Counted from the first letter of the stretch, positions 37,170 to 46,828 are shown. The stretch is DNA of 64,000 bases from JAGXRK01 sp963714415 (GCA_963714415.1 CAVQOL010000001.1:1-64000); one strand, 5' to 3'. A program made the numbers and translations. Notes: generated by a model not told the origin, from the letters alone.

Positions 37170-38508
37170 CTTGTCTCCCGATTATTTTGGATTACTTTTA
37201 AAGTTCTCTTGGCCAACTCATCAAATTCGGAAAAATCATATCCTTTGATACTACTGCGAATTTTATTATTTAGTGGTCACACCCATTTTTTAGGTAATTT
37301 ATTATATCCCTGTAATAGTTCCCACAACGGATCCAACGGTTGCTGCGTTACTATCTGTATCCCAACCACCCATAACGGCAGCACATATCGATTTTTCAAA
37401 ATCATTTTTCCCGTACAATAAAGAAGCAATAATTAAAGCCGAATTATTAATAACGTGAACCCAATGTAAATGATCAAATCTTTGATATAATTTATCAAGA
37501 GTCCACTCCCATTCTTTATTTTTTTTGGAAATAGAGACCGAGAATATTAGCGCGTCATAAATTTCACTTTCTTCAGGAATAAACTTAATTGCAGATTCTA
37601 TCAATTCATCAATGTCTTTAACAAAGAAGGCCATTGAAAGTAGGGCGGAAATGAATACAGCACCTAAGATACCATTATTCAGATGAGTCAAGGAAGCATC
37701 TTTGAAGGCACATCTTACTGCTTGTTCAGGATTACCGGGTGAGACCCATCCCCATAAATCTGCGCGTATTAGGGCACCAATCCATTCTCGGTATGGATTA
37801 TTAATTAGTGCCGAATTCATAGGATTTATTTGATTTAACAAATTAAAATAAGCAACTCGTTCAGCAGTGAAAGTAGATAGTATCAGGTAGTAATTCTAAC
37901 CAAGTTTCTGCAACATTTTCTGTAGTGAAATGTAATCCAAAATATTCGGCTATGCTTAAGTTTATCATTGCATAATTAAGATCATCGTCTTCAGTCATAT
38001 ATTCAATATTTTCTTTTAAGCTTTCTTTCCCAGAATGTTTATTCCACGGATATTTTTGAAGAATTTCATCTGGAATTTTTTCACCGGATATATAATCTTG
38101 AAGAGGCCATTGTTTTGAAACAGTAAGTATTTCCTTGATTATGGATCGTGAATACTTTTCAATCGGTTTTCCTAACAAACATCCGGAAGCTCTTCCAACC
38201 CATCCGCCATAAAGCTTATCATATAATTCAGATTCTGACAATTGATTTAAATCATATTTAATTGGAACAGATTTAAATTTCCCCTCTATAAAATATTCCA
38301 ACTTTTTTCGTTCTTCTAAAAAGTAAGAGCTCTGATTATACTTTTCGTAAAGATGGTTCTTAAATCTTAATACCTCTTTCTCATTGTCAATTTTCCGTTT
38401 TATACTATTCCACTCAGAATTAAGACGATCAACATTCTTGCCCTCAAGCTCTAATTGCCGAATTTCATATTCAATTAAATCTTTTGGATCGATCCAACTA
38501 ATTCTCAA
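37166..38508 (-). pseudogene. ADP-ribosylglycohydrolase family protein ARH2, broken by two frame shifts and a stop
   Basis: A TTG start with a TAGGAG ribosome site opens a frame with a helical N-terminal extension (about 95 residues) and the ARH start YDKLYGGWVGRASGCLLGKPIE. It stops at 37861. Family-like sequence resumes in another frame (AERVAYFNLL ... NNPYREWIGALIRADLWGW) and ends at 37302. A third frame then gives YNKLPKKWV, a TGA at 37277-37279, and PLNNKIRSSIKGYDFSEFDELAKRTLKVIQ to a TGA at 37166, which overlaps the next gene's ATG. The metal-site motifs read TEDDD and WDTDSN, weaker than in ARH1 and ARH4. Three lesions in one gene with intact neighbours argue for real decay, though indel errors remain possible. 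Confidence 0.8.
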
Positions 38509-38509
38509 A

Positions 38510-39571
38510 TTAGTCTCCTAATGACTCAGTTAAATTATTATTACAAAAAGTGTCAACCAGATCCAGATAATCAACGTTTGCTAATTGAGGCAGACATATT
38601 CCCTTTAAATATTTAATTGCATTCTTCCAGTCTTCAGTCAAAACACTTTCTTCTGTTAAAGAACCGAGTATTGCTCCAAGAAGAGGGGTTACGCTATCAG
38701 ACACTTTTGTTATCGAGTTTGCCGCAAATAAAATTTCGTTGAAATTATTATTGTATTTGTACAGCATAGATAGTATCACAGCCAAGTTAATGGGGGCACA
38801 ACTACCGTAATTATAAGAATTATCAACAATTTCGTCATTCAATTTCAACGCTAAATCAAAAACCGAAGATGAATTTTGTGATATACTTAGTGCTTCTGTT
38901 ACAACATTATTAATCCACGATTTTTTATCAATGTATTGAACTACTGTTTCGATTATGTTTGTTATATTATCGTCATACAAACAGTAATAGAGCAGCCTGT
39001 TATAAAGCAGAGCGCATTCCACACCTTCATAGCTATTAGTAATTGATGAGTCCAACTCAATATTTTTTAATGCTGAATCTAAATCATCCAACTTTGATAG
39101 TAAGATGGGAATTGTTCTGGACATCGAGGCATCATCAAAGTAGTGCGGATTATCTTTACCTGATAGTGGTGGATATTTACCTTTAGAAATGTTGTCTAAT
39201 GCCGCGATAACACTAACGCTTCCCCTTATTTGGTCCTTAATTTCACTTAGCTTTTTCCAGGAATCTAAATGATTTTCGTATATATAATTGCCATTGTTAT
39301 TTCTAATTAATTGAAGATTGAATGTTACCCATTCTGTGTCATCTGTCGGACACATTTTGAAGTTTTGCGATTGTTGGTTTAAAGAAAATGGTAAGCTCGT
39401 TTTTATGATATTAGTTTGTTCAGATTCTTGATCTATTTCTCTTCGGATACGTCTGGTCCAACTTGGATATAGGTAACTTCGGTGAAAGAGTGCATTCCAG
39501 CTTAATGCATCACCAACGGCTAAACCATATAATACATTCTTACATTTTGAGATCATTTTAGATTCAAGCAT
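38510..39571 (-). CDS. Divergent ADP-ribosylglycohydrolase family protein, ARH3
   Basis: A 353-residue ARH-family protein. It keeps the N-terminal motifs VLYGLAVGDALSW (about 13-25) and PTDDTEW (75-81) for one metal site. The C-terminal GRDxDT seen in ARH1 and ARH4 is replaced by KVSDSVTPLLGAILGSL, so at least one metal ligand appears lost. It may be inactive, bind the substrate only, or act differently. Its start overlaps the upstream ARH4 by 8 bases and its stop is directly before ARH2, so all are translated from one message. The numbering ARH1-4 here is by position in this window and does not correspond to human ARH1-3. Confidence 0.82.
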   Translation of the reverse strand: MLESKMISKCKNVLYGLAVGDALSWNALFHRSYLYPSWTRRIRREIDQESEQTNIIKTSLPFSLNQQSQNFKMCPTDDTEWVTFNLQLIRNNNGNYIYENHLDSWKKLSEIKDQIRGSVSVIAALDNISKGKYPPLSGKDNPHYFDDASMSRTIPILLSKLDDLDSALKNIELDSSITNSYEGVECALLYNRLLYYCLYDDNITNIIETVVQYIDKKSWINNVVTEALSISQNSSSVFDLALKLNDEIVDNSYNYGSCAPINLAVILSMLYKYNNNFNEILFAANSITKVSDSVTPLLGAILGSLTEESVLTEDWKNAIKYLKGICLPQLANVDYLDLVDTFCNNNLTESLGD

Positions 39572-40556
39572 TTTTTTCGATTACTTCAATAAGAATATCG
39601 GAACACTCCAGTAAATCAGTTCCGGCGAGAGACTTAATACAGATTCCTTTTACTTTTTGAATTTTTTTTGTCCAGTCTGAGGGCAAATTTTTATATCCCG
39701 TAATTGTTCCTGTAATTGCCCCGCATATCCCTGCGATTGTATCGGTATCCCTTCCTATATTCACTCCGCCTAAGACAGAATTTTTAAATTCTCCTCTTGT
39801 GTAAGCTAAAATTCCAAAGCTTAACCCGATTGCCTCTGGAGCGATATCCGACCAATGATAATAATCACAAACAATTTCCTTATTTAAATTAACAAAACAT
39901 TCCTCTAAACTTCTTGCTTCTGATCCAATTTGAATCGCACGAATAATATTTCGGTGAGTCCAACTGTCTTTTTCAATAATATTAGTAACGTTTTTAAAAA
40001 TTCGATCAACATTGTTTGTTAAAAGCGCCGAAGAGATTGCAACGGCAACGGCAAGTCCGGATTGTATTCCCTCTTTTGTATGAGACACACTGCCATCCAT
40101 TAAAACTAATTTTGCAGCAACACTATTATCCCCGGCTGAAACAATTCCGAAAGGAAGAACGCGCATTGCTAATCCATCACTCCAACTATGTGAATGGAAT
40201 CCGCTTAACGGAGGGAACAAATTTTTCCTAAGATTTTCAATGGTCATCAATTCACTAAAACCAGCACCCCTAAGAGGTTCTTGGTTTGTTGTAAATTGTT
40301 TTTTCCATTCCAAGGCAATTTCGTTTGCAGTTATACCGAGTCCGTATTTCTTCAGTAACAAAGTATTAAAGACTGCAAATTCAGTGTCATCACTGCCAAC
40401 CGGATCGTCAGTTAAAAAATCTTTTAGGAAACCCCTTTTCTGAATTTCGGAGAAATTTTTACCTTCGGTTTCTACACCAAGTGCATCACCAATAGCTAAA
40501 CCAATAAATGCGCCCTTGGCTTTATCTCTGAGTATTTCCAAATCTGTTTTTGTCAT
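39564..40556 (-). CDS. ADP-ribosylglycohydrolase family protein, ARH4
   Basis: A 330-residue ARH/DraG-family protein with AKGAFIGLAIGDALGVETEG (about 13-32), metal motif GSDDTEF at 54-60, HSWSDGLAMRVLPFGI near 123-138 and an intact second site NIGRDTDTIAGICGAITG. It is cytoplasmic. The ATG overlaps the stop of the solute-binding protein gene (ATGA), so transporter and hydrolase are translationally coupled, which suggests that the imported compound is the substrate. It is the first of four tandem ARH genes. The specific leaving group (nicotinamide, protein residue, acyl, nucleoside base) cannot be told. Confidence 0.9.
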   Translation of the reverse strand: MTKTDLEILRDKAKGAFIGLAIGDALGVETEGKNFSEIQKRGFLKDFLTDDPVGSDDTEFAVFNTLLLKKYGLGITANEIALEWKKQFTTNQEPLRGAGFSELMTIENLRKNLFPPLSGFHSHSWSDGLAMRVLPFGIVSAGDNSVAAKLVLMDGSVSHTKEGIQSGLAVAVAISSALLTNNVDRIFKNVTNIIEKDSWTHRNIIRAIQIGSEARSLEECFVNLNKEIVCDYYHWSDIAPEAIGLSFGILAYTRGEFKNSVLGGVNIGRDTDTIAGICGAITGTITGYKNLPSDWTKKIQKVKGICIKSLAGTDLLECSDILIEVIEKNA

Positions 40557-41854
40557 TGTTTATATCTACTTAATACATACTCGCTTTCGTCTTCAAGTCT
40601 TATTTTTAATTCCTCAATTTCCATTCTGTTCGAAAAGAATTCCTGAAAAAGCGGATTTGCTACTCTTCCTTTCCACTCAGCAAAGCCAGGCAGCTTTAAC
40701 CACGGACCAATCTCAAGATGATCGACCAGCCTTGAACAAATATCCCAGCCATATTTTGTGGTTCTAAAATCTTCATCGTTTAATAATGATAATCTTGCAG
40801 GCGCCATCCAATCACCTTTAGCAATCTTTGCCATATTCTCCCTGTTAAGAAAGAATTCTATAAACTGAGCAGCTTCCTTTTTATGTTTTGATTTTGCTGG
40901 AATACTTAATGTTTGAGAATTTGATCCCTGTTTTTGACTAACACCTCTAATTGGGGCCAATACTTCCCAATTAAAATCTGGAGGAGCATTTTCAACTAAT
41001 TGTTGTCTTGCCCAGGTTCCAATCCCAACAACCATTGAAAATTTGTTATTAAAGAAAGAGGGAATGATACTTGGACCTGATTGGGTAACAGCGAAAGGGG
41101 AAGTAGATTTATCTTTATAAATCATATTTTTAATTGTACTTAAAAATTCCATTTCTATAGAATCTACTCTGACCGTATACGCTTCATTTTCTTTAACAAA
41201 AAACTTACAACCAAATCCCAACCCCAAATTAAGTAGAATATTTGACGAATTGCGTAATCCGATTGCAGCACCATATCGTTCAGGCAAACCATCTTTATTA
41301 GCATCTATAGTTAATTTAATGGCTACATTTCTTAAATCTTCCCAGTTCCAGGGTGAATCAAATGTAGGTGGAACTATTCCGGCTTCATCAAAGTGGTCTT
41401 TATTATAAAGAATTATCATGGATTCAAGAATAAATGGTGCGCCGATTATTGAGCCATCGTTCATTCTTACAGATTCCCATGCAACACTGTGAATATCTTT
41501 TTTGAATTCTTCACTTAATAAAGTATTCAGGTTGGCTAAATTGCCCCGCAGAGCAAAATCAGTTATTATTGACGATTCATAATGAAATATATCGGGGACA
41601 TCACCTGTTTCAAAAGCTGTAATAAGATAGTCGTGAATTGCACTCCAATTTGATTGAACATATTCAACTTGCTTGTCCGGATTCAAGACATTCCATTCGT
41701 TAACAATTGATTTGTGAGCAATCATTGTCTGTTCCTGCCAGGCTAAACTTATAAAAATAATTTTATTGTTATTTCTCTGATTCGTGCAAGAATAAACAAC
41801 CAGTATGATGGTCAGTATCTGAATGAATAAATATATTGATTTGTTGAACGACAT
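40553..41854 (-). CDS. ABC transporter extracellular solute-binding lipoprotein (family 1)
   Basis: A 433-residue carbohydrate-type solute-binding protein. The signal ends in a lipobox VVYSC (Cys23), so it is a lipoprotein on the outer face of the inner membrane. The mature part has the family 1 pattern: DVPDIFHYESSIITDFALRGNLANL, then DSPWNWEDLRNVAIKLT and the C-terminal KEAAQFIEFFLNRENMAKIAKG. Its start overlaps the end of the MalG-like permease gene in TAATG, and its stop overlaps ARH4. It delivers the substrate to the two permeases. Ligand unknown; most proteins of this group bind oligosaccharides or glycosides. Confidence 0.92.
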   Translation of the reverse strand: MSFNKSIYLFIQILTIILVVYSCTNQRNNNKIIFISLAWQEQTMIAHKSIVNEWNVLNPDKQVEYVQSNWSAIHDYLITAFETGDVPDIFHYESSIITDFALRGNLANLNTLLSEEFKKDIHSVAWESVRMNDGSIIGAPFILESMIILYNKDHFDEAGIVPPTFDSPWNWEDLRNVAIKLTIDANKDGLPERYGAAIGLRNSSNILLNLGLGFGCKFFVKENEAYTVRVDSIEMEFLSTIKNMIYKDKSTSPFAVTQSGPSIIPSFFNNKFSMVVGIGTWARQQLVENAPPDFNWEVLAPIRGVSQKQGSNSQTLSIPAKSKHKKEAAQFIEFFLNRENMAKIAKGDWMAPARLSLLNDEDFRTTKYGWDICSRLVDHLEIGPWLKLPGFAEWKGRVANPLFQEFFSNRMEIEELKIRLEDESEYVLSRYKQ

Positions 41855-42684
41855 TATTCTTTAACAGCTCCCGATAGTAAACCTTCAGAAAACCACTTTT
41901 GTAAAAATGCGAATAATATAAGAGAGGGTATAGTGGCCAATATACTGGCGGCAGCTAATGGTCCTGTTCTGGCTTGTCCTTCCATTCCCGTGTATCTTGC
42001 CAAATCCACTGGTAATGTTATCAGGTCCTGATTTTTTAAAAGTACAAGTGCAAAGAAAAATTCATTCCAGGCCGTAATGAAAGCGAATAATGCTGAAGCA
42101 CCTATTGCAGGTAAAAGAAGTGGCATTACCACCTTGAAGATGATTTGTGTTTTAGATGCTCCGTCAATTGAGGCAGCTTCTTCTAATTCAATTGGAATAC
42201 CCTTTATATAACCTTGCATCATCCATAGTACGAAAGGCAAAGTCCAGACAATATAAACGATGCTTAAACCCAAGAGAGAATCAGTTAAACCAAGATTTCT
42301 AAGAATCATGTACAATGGAACCATTATAAGAATAACCGGGAATATTTGTGAAGTTAAAATCCAGCCCAGAATTCCCTTATTTAGTATGGTTCTATATCTT
42401 ACTAAAGAATAAGCTGCCGGTAAAGAAATAATGATCACACCTGCGGTCGATATTAAACCCACCTTCAAACTGTTGAGCATACTATTAAAAATGTTTTGTT
42501 CAAACAATACGAACTTATAATTTTCGAAATCTGGACTTTGAGGAAGTAGATATGGTATACCTGAATAAATCTCAGCCGAGGATTTAAATGATAACGACAA
42601 AACCCACACTAAAGGGAAAGCTAGGAATATTAAAAAAAGAATTAGTAGAAAATTTTTCAGAAGATTAAAACTTATTTGTTTCAT
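41854..42684 (-). CDS. Carbohydrate ABC transporter permease (MalG type)
   Basis: A 276-residue inner-membrane permease with about six helices. The cytoplasmic EAA loop that docks the ATPase reads EEAASIDGASKTQIIFKVVMPLLLP (about 170-190). The N-terminal LLILFLIFLAFPLVWVLSLSFK and periplasmic GIPYLLPQSPDFENYKFVL are typical of MalG/UgpE. It follows the MalF-type permease by three bases and overlaps the solute-binding protein gene by one base. Together with the ATPase at 35031-36122 it makes a complete CUT1 importer. Confidence 0.94.
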   Translation of the reverse strand: MKQISFNLLKNFLLILFLIFLAFPLVWVLSLSFKSSAEIYSGIPYLLPQSPDFENYKFVLFEQNIFNSMLNSLKVGLISTAGVIIISLPAAYSLVRYRTILNKGILGWILTSQIFPVILIMVPLYMILRNLGLTDSLLGLSIVYIVWTLPFVLWMMQGYIKGIPIELEEAASIDGASKTQIIFKVVMPLLLPAIGASALFAFITAWNEFFFALVLLKNQDLITLPVDLARYTGMEGQARTGPLAAASILATIPSLILFAFLQKWFSEGLLSGAVKE

Positions 42685-42687
42685 TGC

Positions 42688-43575
42688 TTATACTACTTTT
42701 TCTTTAAATTGTCTTCTTAGATAAAAATATAATATAATCGAAATTGCAATCAGCATTATATTACCAATAGCAGCAGCATACCCCACATTACCATATCTGA
42801 ATGCCTCCTCGTATGCTGCAAGCATAGGCAAACGCGTCAATCCGCCGGGCCCACCCTGAGTTAAGACCCAGACCAAACCAAATGTATTAAAATTCCACAT
42901 AAATGTAAGAGAAATAATTGCTGCTAAAATCGGCTTAAGCATAGGTAATGTAATATACCTGAATTCGTGCCAGGCACTGGCACCGTCTAGTCGGGCAGAT
43001 TCATATAAATCTTTTGAAATAGTCTGAAGTCCAGCTAGAATAAAAATTGCCGCTTTAGGAAGTTCTCCCCAAATTCCCACAATAATAATCGAGGGGATAA
43101 CCCAATCAAAAGAGTTTAACCAGTTTATAGGATGATTTATAATTCCAATATCCATCAACAAATAATTAAAAATTCCAGCATCGGGATCATACATTAGTTT
43201 CCACATAATACCCCTTATAATAGGAGGCATTGCCCAAGGAATAAGGATTATGATTCGAGAGAATTTAGTTAATTTTAATTTAGAGTGAAGAAGAAGAGCT
43301 AAGCCAAATCCCAGTATGATTTGTCCGGCAGTTACAGCGATAGTCCAAATAAATCCGATTTGAAAAGATTTCCAGAAGTATCTGTCCCTAAACATATAAA
43401 TATAATTGTCTAACCAATTGAACTCTGCAGGTGAACCCAGTCGGTAATCGGTAAATCCTAAGTATATTCCTCGTAGTAAAGGGAGAACAGAAAAAATAAT
43501 TACCGGAATCAATACTGGAAGCAAAAACTTTATCTGATTAATATCAAAAAAAGAATATGTCTTTTGTGAAGTCAA
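42688..43575 (-). CDS. Carbohydrate ABC transporter permease (MalF/UgpA type)
   Basis: A 295-residue inner-membrane permease with six likely helices (first at about 14-33). The EAA loop reads ESARLDGASAWHEFRYITLPMLKP near 191-214, the ending WVLTQGGPGGLTRLPMLAAYEEAFRYG is the usual UgpA/MalF periplasmic stretch. It is the first of the transporter genes in the minus-strand run and pairs with the MalG-type permease. The gap to the T9SS protein upstream is 111 bases and contains no gene or strong terminator. Confidence 0.94.
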   Translation of the reverse strand: MTSQKTYSFFDINQIKFLLPVLIPVIIFSVLPLLRGIYLGFTDYRLGSPAEFNWLDNYIYMFRDRYFWKSFQIGFIWTIAVTAGQIILGFGLALLLHSKLKLTKFSRIIILIPWAMPPIIRGIMWKLMYDPDAGIFNYLLMDIGIINHPINWLNSFDWVIPSIIIVGIWGELPKAAIFILAGLQTISKDLYESARLDGASAWHEFRYITLPMLKPILAAIISLTFMWNFNTFGLVWVLTQGGPGGLTRLPMLAAYEEAFRYGNVGYAAAIGNIMLIAISIILYFYLRRQFKEKVV

Positions 43576-43686
43576 AATTTGAAACGAAAGTAAAGTTAAA
43601 GAAAGCGGAGCCGGGTACTAAATCCCAAAACTCCGCTATTATAAAATATCATAAAATAAAGCATAAAGAAAACATATTTCAGTCTT

Positions 43687-45834
43687 CTATTTTAATAGAA
43701 TCATTTTCTTGGTTGATGTAAAATCATCAGCACTTAATTTATAAAAATAAACTCCTGAAGAAAGATGTGAAGCATCAAAAATAATATTATGACTGCCGGC
43801 AGATCTATATTCATCAGCAAGTGTAGCGACAATTTGACCCAATGTGTTTACAACAACCAATTTCACCAAACTCTCTTCTAACAACTCAAAAGTAATAGTT
43901 GTTGTCGGGTTAAAAGGATTGGGATAATTTTGATATAACATAAAGTCATTTACAGAAAATTCACGATTATTATCAACACCGGTTATTAAATCATTTTTAT
44001 AAATTGAAAGCCCTGCTGTTCTTTCAGCTACGTAAATTATTCCATTATTAACAGCAATACCCCTAGATGAATTTATACCATCATAATATCCAACTTCTAT
44101 CGGATTAACTTTATCCATGATATTAAATATTTTTATACCTTCTCCTTCAGATACCGTATAAGCATAGTTTCCTTCTACCTCTACGGTTCCGTCCCATTCA
44201 CCACCCTTGTAAACAGCACTTAATTGTGCGGGTTGGTTTACGCTTGAAATATCATAGATCCTCATCGTGTCGAAGTCAGATATATATAAATAATTACCTA
44301 CTAAACAAAATCCGGCACTGCCCGTAGATAATGTTATTATTTTATTTCTTTCTATCGGATTTGTTGGAGCAGGCATATCATAAATTTTAATTGCATCCCA
44401 TCTTGAAACTGCAGCTAGATTTCCGTTCACGGCCACAGCTTCGCCATAAAAATCCGTTGCTGATTTAACCCATACTGGAGCAGAGGGGTCAGTTAAATCT
44501 AGTATAGCCATGCCACTATCGCTCGCGGCTACGTAAGCATAGTTACCATTTATTGCTATCCCACGTGCTCGGGGTGTACCAATGGTACTTATTTCAACTG
44601 GGTTTGATGCATCCGTTGCATTAATAACTCTAACACCTGAATCTCTATCGGCTACATATGCGTAACCGTCTTTAACAACCGTTCCTCTTGCATCATTGGG
44701 AGTATCAATTTCGCCAAGCAGGACCGGACTATTCAAATTAGATACATCTATGATTCTCAATCCGGAAGTTCCATAAGAAACGTAGGCTTTATTGTCTGTA
44801 TAGAATACATTATAAGCTGATCCCGTAGCCGGTGGAACTATTGGTGCCTGATGAATAATTGTTGGATTAGAAGGATTGGATATGTCTATGCAATGTAGTC
44901 CGAAATTTCTATCAGCGACAAAAGCTTTTTGAATTCCAATAGAAATATTTACTGCTCTGTCTTGCATAGCTACGCCGGTAATAATTTGCGGGCTCGATGG
45001 AGTACTTATATTTAAGACTCTCATAGAGTCGCCATTAGAAACAAAGGCATAATCACCATCGAAGACTACTTTTGTTGTTCTATACCCGGTTGAAGCATAT
45101 CCAACCTGAACGGGACTGGCGGGATTGCTTATATTAAGAACGTAAATCCCGTTGTCATAATCACTTAAATAAGCAAAACTACCAGATATTGAAATATTTT
45201 GAGTCCAACCAGCAACAGGGAAACTGAATTCCCAGACGGGAGTAGAAGGAGTTGCTATATTAAATATAACAAGGTCTCCACCCGTAGTTGCAAAAACGTA
45301 ATCACCACTTACAGCAACTCCCTCTGTATAACCGATTGTATCGACTTGTGCTATTTGAGTTGGATTTGCGGGACTAGAAATATCAACTATGATTAAACCA
45401 CCATCACCTCCACCAATAAATGCAAGATTTTGTTTGGTTGCTAAAGACTGTGTTGTCTTGGCAAATTCAAGGCTTCCTACAACAGAAGGGGCCGTCGGAT
45501 TTAAAGTATAGATAACGTGGAGTTTGTTACCCGCAACGAGATATGCATAATCTCCGACTCTGACCACCTCTTCAATTAAAGCATCGAACGTTAGAGAAGA
45601 TAATTCTTGAGGGGCCGTTGGAGTTGTATAATCTACAATTTTTAGTTTATTTCCCACCCCGTAATAAGTTAAGTTCCCTAAAGCAAAAACCGCAAAGTTT
45701 TGACCATCCCCAGCACCCCAATTACTTAAGTAAGTTATATTTGAACTTACCTGTGCTTGCAGATTAGTCGTCATTATAATCATTATTACTAATGACTGGA
45801 GCAAGCTGACCAGATGCCGAAACGTATGTTTCAT
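43687..45834 (-). CDS. Secreted LVIVD-repeat beta-propeller protein with T9SS sorting domain
   Basis: A 715-residue protein. Signal peptide 1-27 (NLQAQ). From about 40 to 620 it has a chain of about 13 repeats of about 43 residues built on GLIIVDISSPANPTQIAQVDTIG / AVSGDYVFATTGG units, i.e. LVIVD repeats. The last about 85 residues hold YQNYPNPFNPTTTITFELL and SGVYFYKLSADDFTSTKKMILLK, a T9SS sorting domain, so it is placed on the cell surface or released. It lies between the ABC permeases and the ribokinase in the same direction. LVIVD proteins have no fixed function; this one may bind a surface glycan or protein partner of the locus. Odd as a surface protein inside a sugar operon. Confidence 0.85.
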   Translation of the reverse strand: MKHTFRHLVSLLQSLVIMIIMTTNLQAQVSSNITYLSNWGAGDGQNFAVFALGNLTYYGVGNKLKIVDYTTPTAPQELSSLTFDALIEEVVRVGDYAYLVAGNKLHVIYTLNPTAPSVVGSLEFAKTTQSLATKQNLAFIGGGDGGLIIVDISSPANPTQIAQVDTIGYTEGVAVSGDYVFATTGGDLVIFNIATPSTPVWEFSFPVAGWTQNISISGSFAYLSDYDNGIYVLNISNPASPVQVGYASTGYRTTKVVFDGDYAFVSNGDSMRVLNISTPSSPQIITGVAMQDRAVNISIGIQKAFVADRNFGLHCIDISNPSNPTIIHQAPIVPPATGSAYNVFYTDNKAYVSYGTSGLRIIDVSNLNSPVLLGEIDTPNDARGTVVKDGYAYVADRDSGVRVINATDASNPVEISTIGTPRARGIAINGNYAYVAASDSGMAILDLTDPSAPVWVKSATDFYGEAVAVNGNLAAVSRWDAIKIYDMPAPTNPIERNKIITLSTGSAGFCLVGNYLYISDFDTMRIYDISSVNQPAQLSAVYKGGEWDGTVEVEGNYAYTVSEGEGIKIFNIMDKVNPIEVGYYDGINSSRGIAVNNGIIYVAERTAGLSIYKNDLITGVDNNREFSVNDFMLYQNYPNPFNPTTTITFELLEESLVKLVVVNTLGQIVATLADEYRSAGSHNIIFDASHLSSGVYFYKLSADDFTSTKKMILLK

Positions 45835-45863
45835 ATATCTCTCCTTTTTATTGTTAATTAAAT

Positions 45864-46802
45864 TTATTCGCCTATTACTAATGAATTTTTCAATAAAAAT
45901 TGATTTATTTCATTTTGAAACGGGGCTGATGTTAAGGAGCCTAGCCTTGTTACCGAAATTGCTGCTGCGGCGCTAGCATATTTTATAGCCTCCGGAAATG
46001 AAAAACCTTCAGAAATTCGAACTGCCAGAACACCATTAAAAATGTCACCCGCAGCGGTTGTATCTACTGCATCAACAGAAAAAGATGGTATAAAATCATT
46101 GCAATTATTTGACTCACAGTATACTCCTTTACTTCCCTGAGTAATTATTACTGTTTCTATTCCTTTTCTTAAAAAAACGTTAGCTGCTTTTTGAATATCC
46201 TCTGAAGATTTTATTTTAATACCACTTAAAGTTTCTGCTTCGTGAACATTAGGTGTAAGAATCGAGATATAACTAAGCAAGTCACCGGTTAATTCTCTTG
46301 CTGGTGCAGGATTCAACATTACTTTTACATTATTTTCATAAGCTATCTTTGCAGCAGTCCTAACAGTTTCAACTGGTATTTCTAGCTGCATCAGCAATAA
46401 ATCTGCATTTTTAATTACTTGCTTCAATGACTCAATGTATTCCGGAGTTAGGCACTCATTTGCACCAGAAGCAACGGTAATAATATTTTCACCATATCGA
46501 TCAACTATGATCATTGCCAATCCGGATGCTTTTGATTTTTCAATTTTGATGTGTTCGACACTTATCCCTTCGTTACTAAAGCTTTGAATCGATTCTTTTC
46601 CATAAATATCATCACCAAGGCTGCATATAAAAGTTATGTTGCCGCCTACTCTTGAAGCAGCTACTGCCTGATTTGCGCCCTTGCCTCCAAGTGATTTATA
46701 AATTTCACCACCAATAACTGTTTCCCCCGGTTTTGGTATAGTTGTTACTTTCATAAATAAATCTGTATTGGAACTTCCGATAACTACAATATTTTTCGAC
46801 AT
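45864..46802 (-). CDS. rbsK: Ribokinase
   Basis: A 312-residue PfkB-family sugar kinase that turns D-ribose into ribose 5-phosphate with ATP. The ribokinase-specific start GSSNTDLFMKVTTIPKPGETV is followed by GGKGANQAVAASRVGG near 39-54 that contacts the sugar, VKVMLNPAPA near 163-172, and the catalytic base in VDTTAAGDIFNGVLA (Asp near 255). It is cytoplasmic. The neighbours are a solute hydrolase upstream and the LVIVD protein downstream in the same run. With the ARH enzymes it would take ribose released from a ribosylated substrate into the pentose phosphate pathway. Related PfkB kinases can accept deoxyribose or other sugars, so ribose is the best, not the only, reading. Confidence 0.92.
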   Translation of the reverse strand: MSKNIVVIGSSNTDLFMKVTTIPKPGETVIGGEIYKSLGGKGANQAVAASRVGGNITFICSLGDDIYGKESIQSFSNEGISVEHIKIEKSKASGLAMIIVDRYGENIITVASGANECLTPEYIESLKQVIKNADLLLMQLEIPVETVRTAAKIAYENNVKVMLNPAPARELTGDLLSYISILTPNVHEAETLSGIKIKSSEDIQKAANVFLRKGIETVIITQGSKGVYCESNNCNDFIPSFSVDAVDTTAAGDIFNGVLAVRISEGFSFPEAIKYASAAAAISVTRLGSLTSAPFQNEINQFLLKNSLVIGE

Positions 46803-46828
46803 AAATTTTTATGATATTAGATTAATAA

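Noticed and set aside
37277..37279. In-frame TGA in ARH2 as a possible selenocysteine codon
   Set aside because: It aligns with an ordinary position after KKW-V, follows two other frame breaks, no SECIS-like hairpin was seen next to it, and the gene looks decayed.
36183..40556. DraG role in nitrogenase regulation for the ARH genes
   Set aside because: No DraT, nif or ammonium-sensing genes are in the window, and the neighbours are transport and sugar kinase genes.
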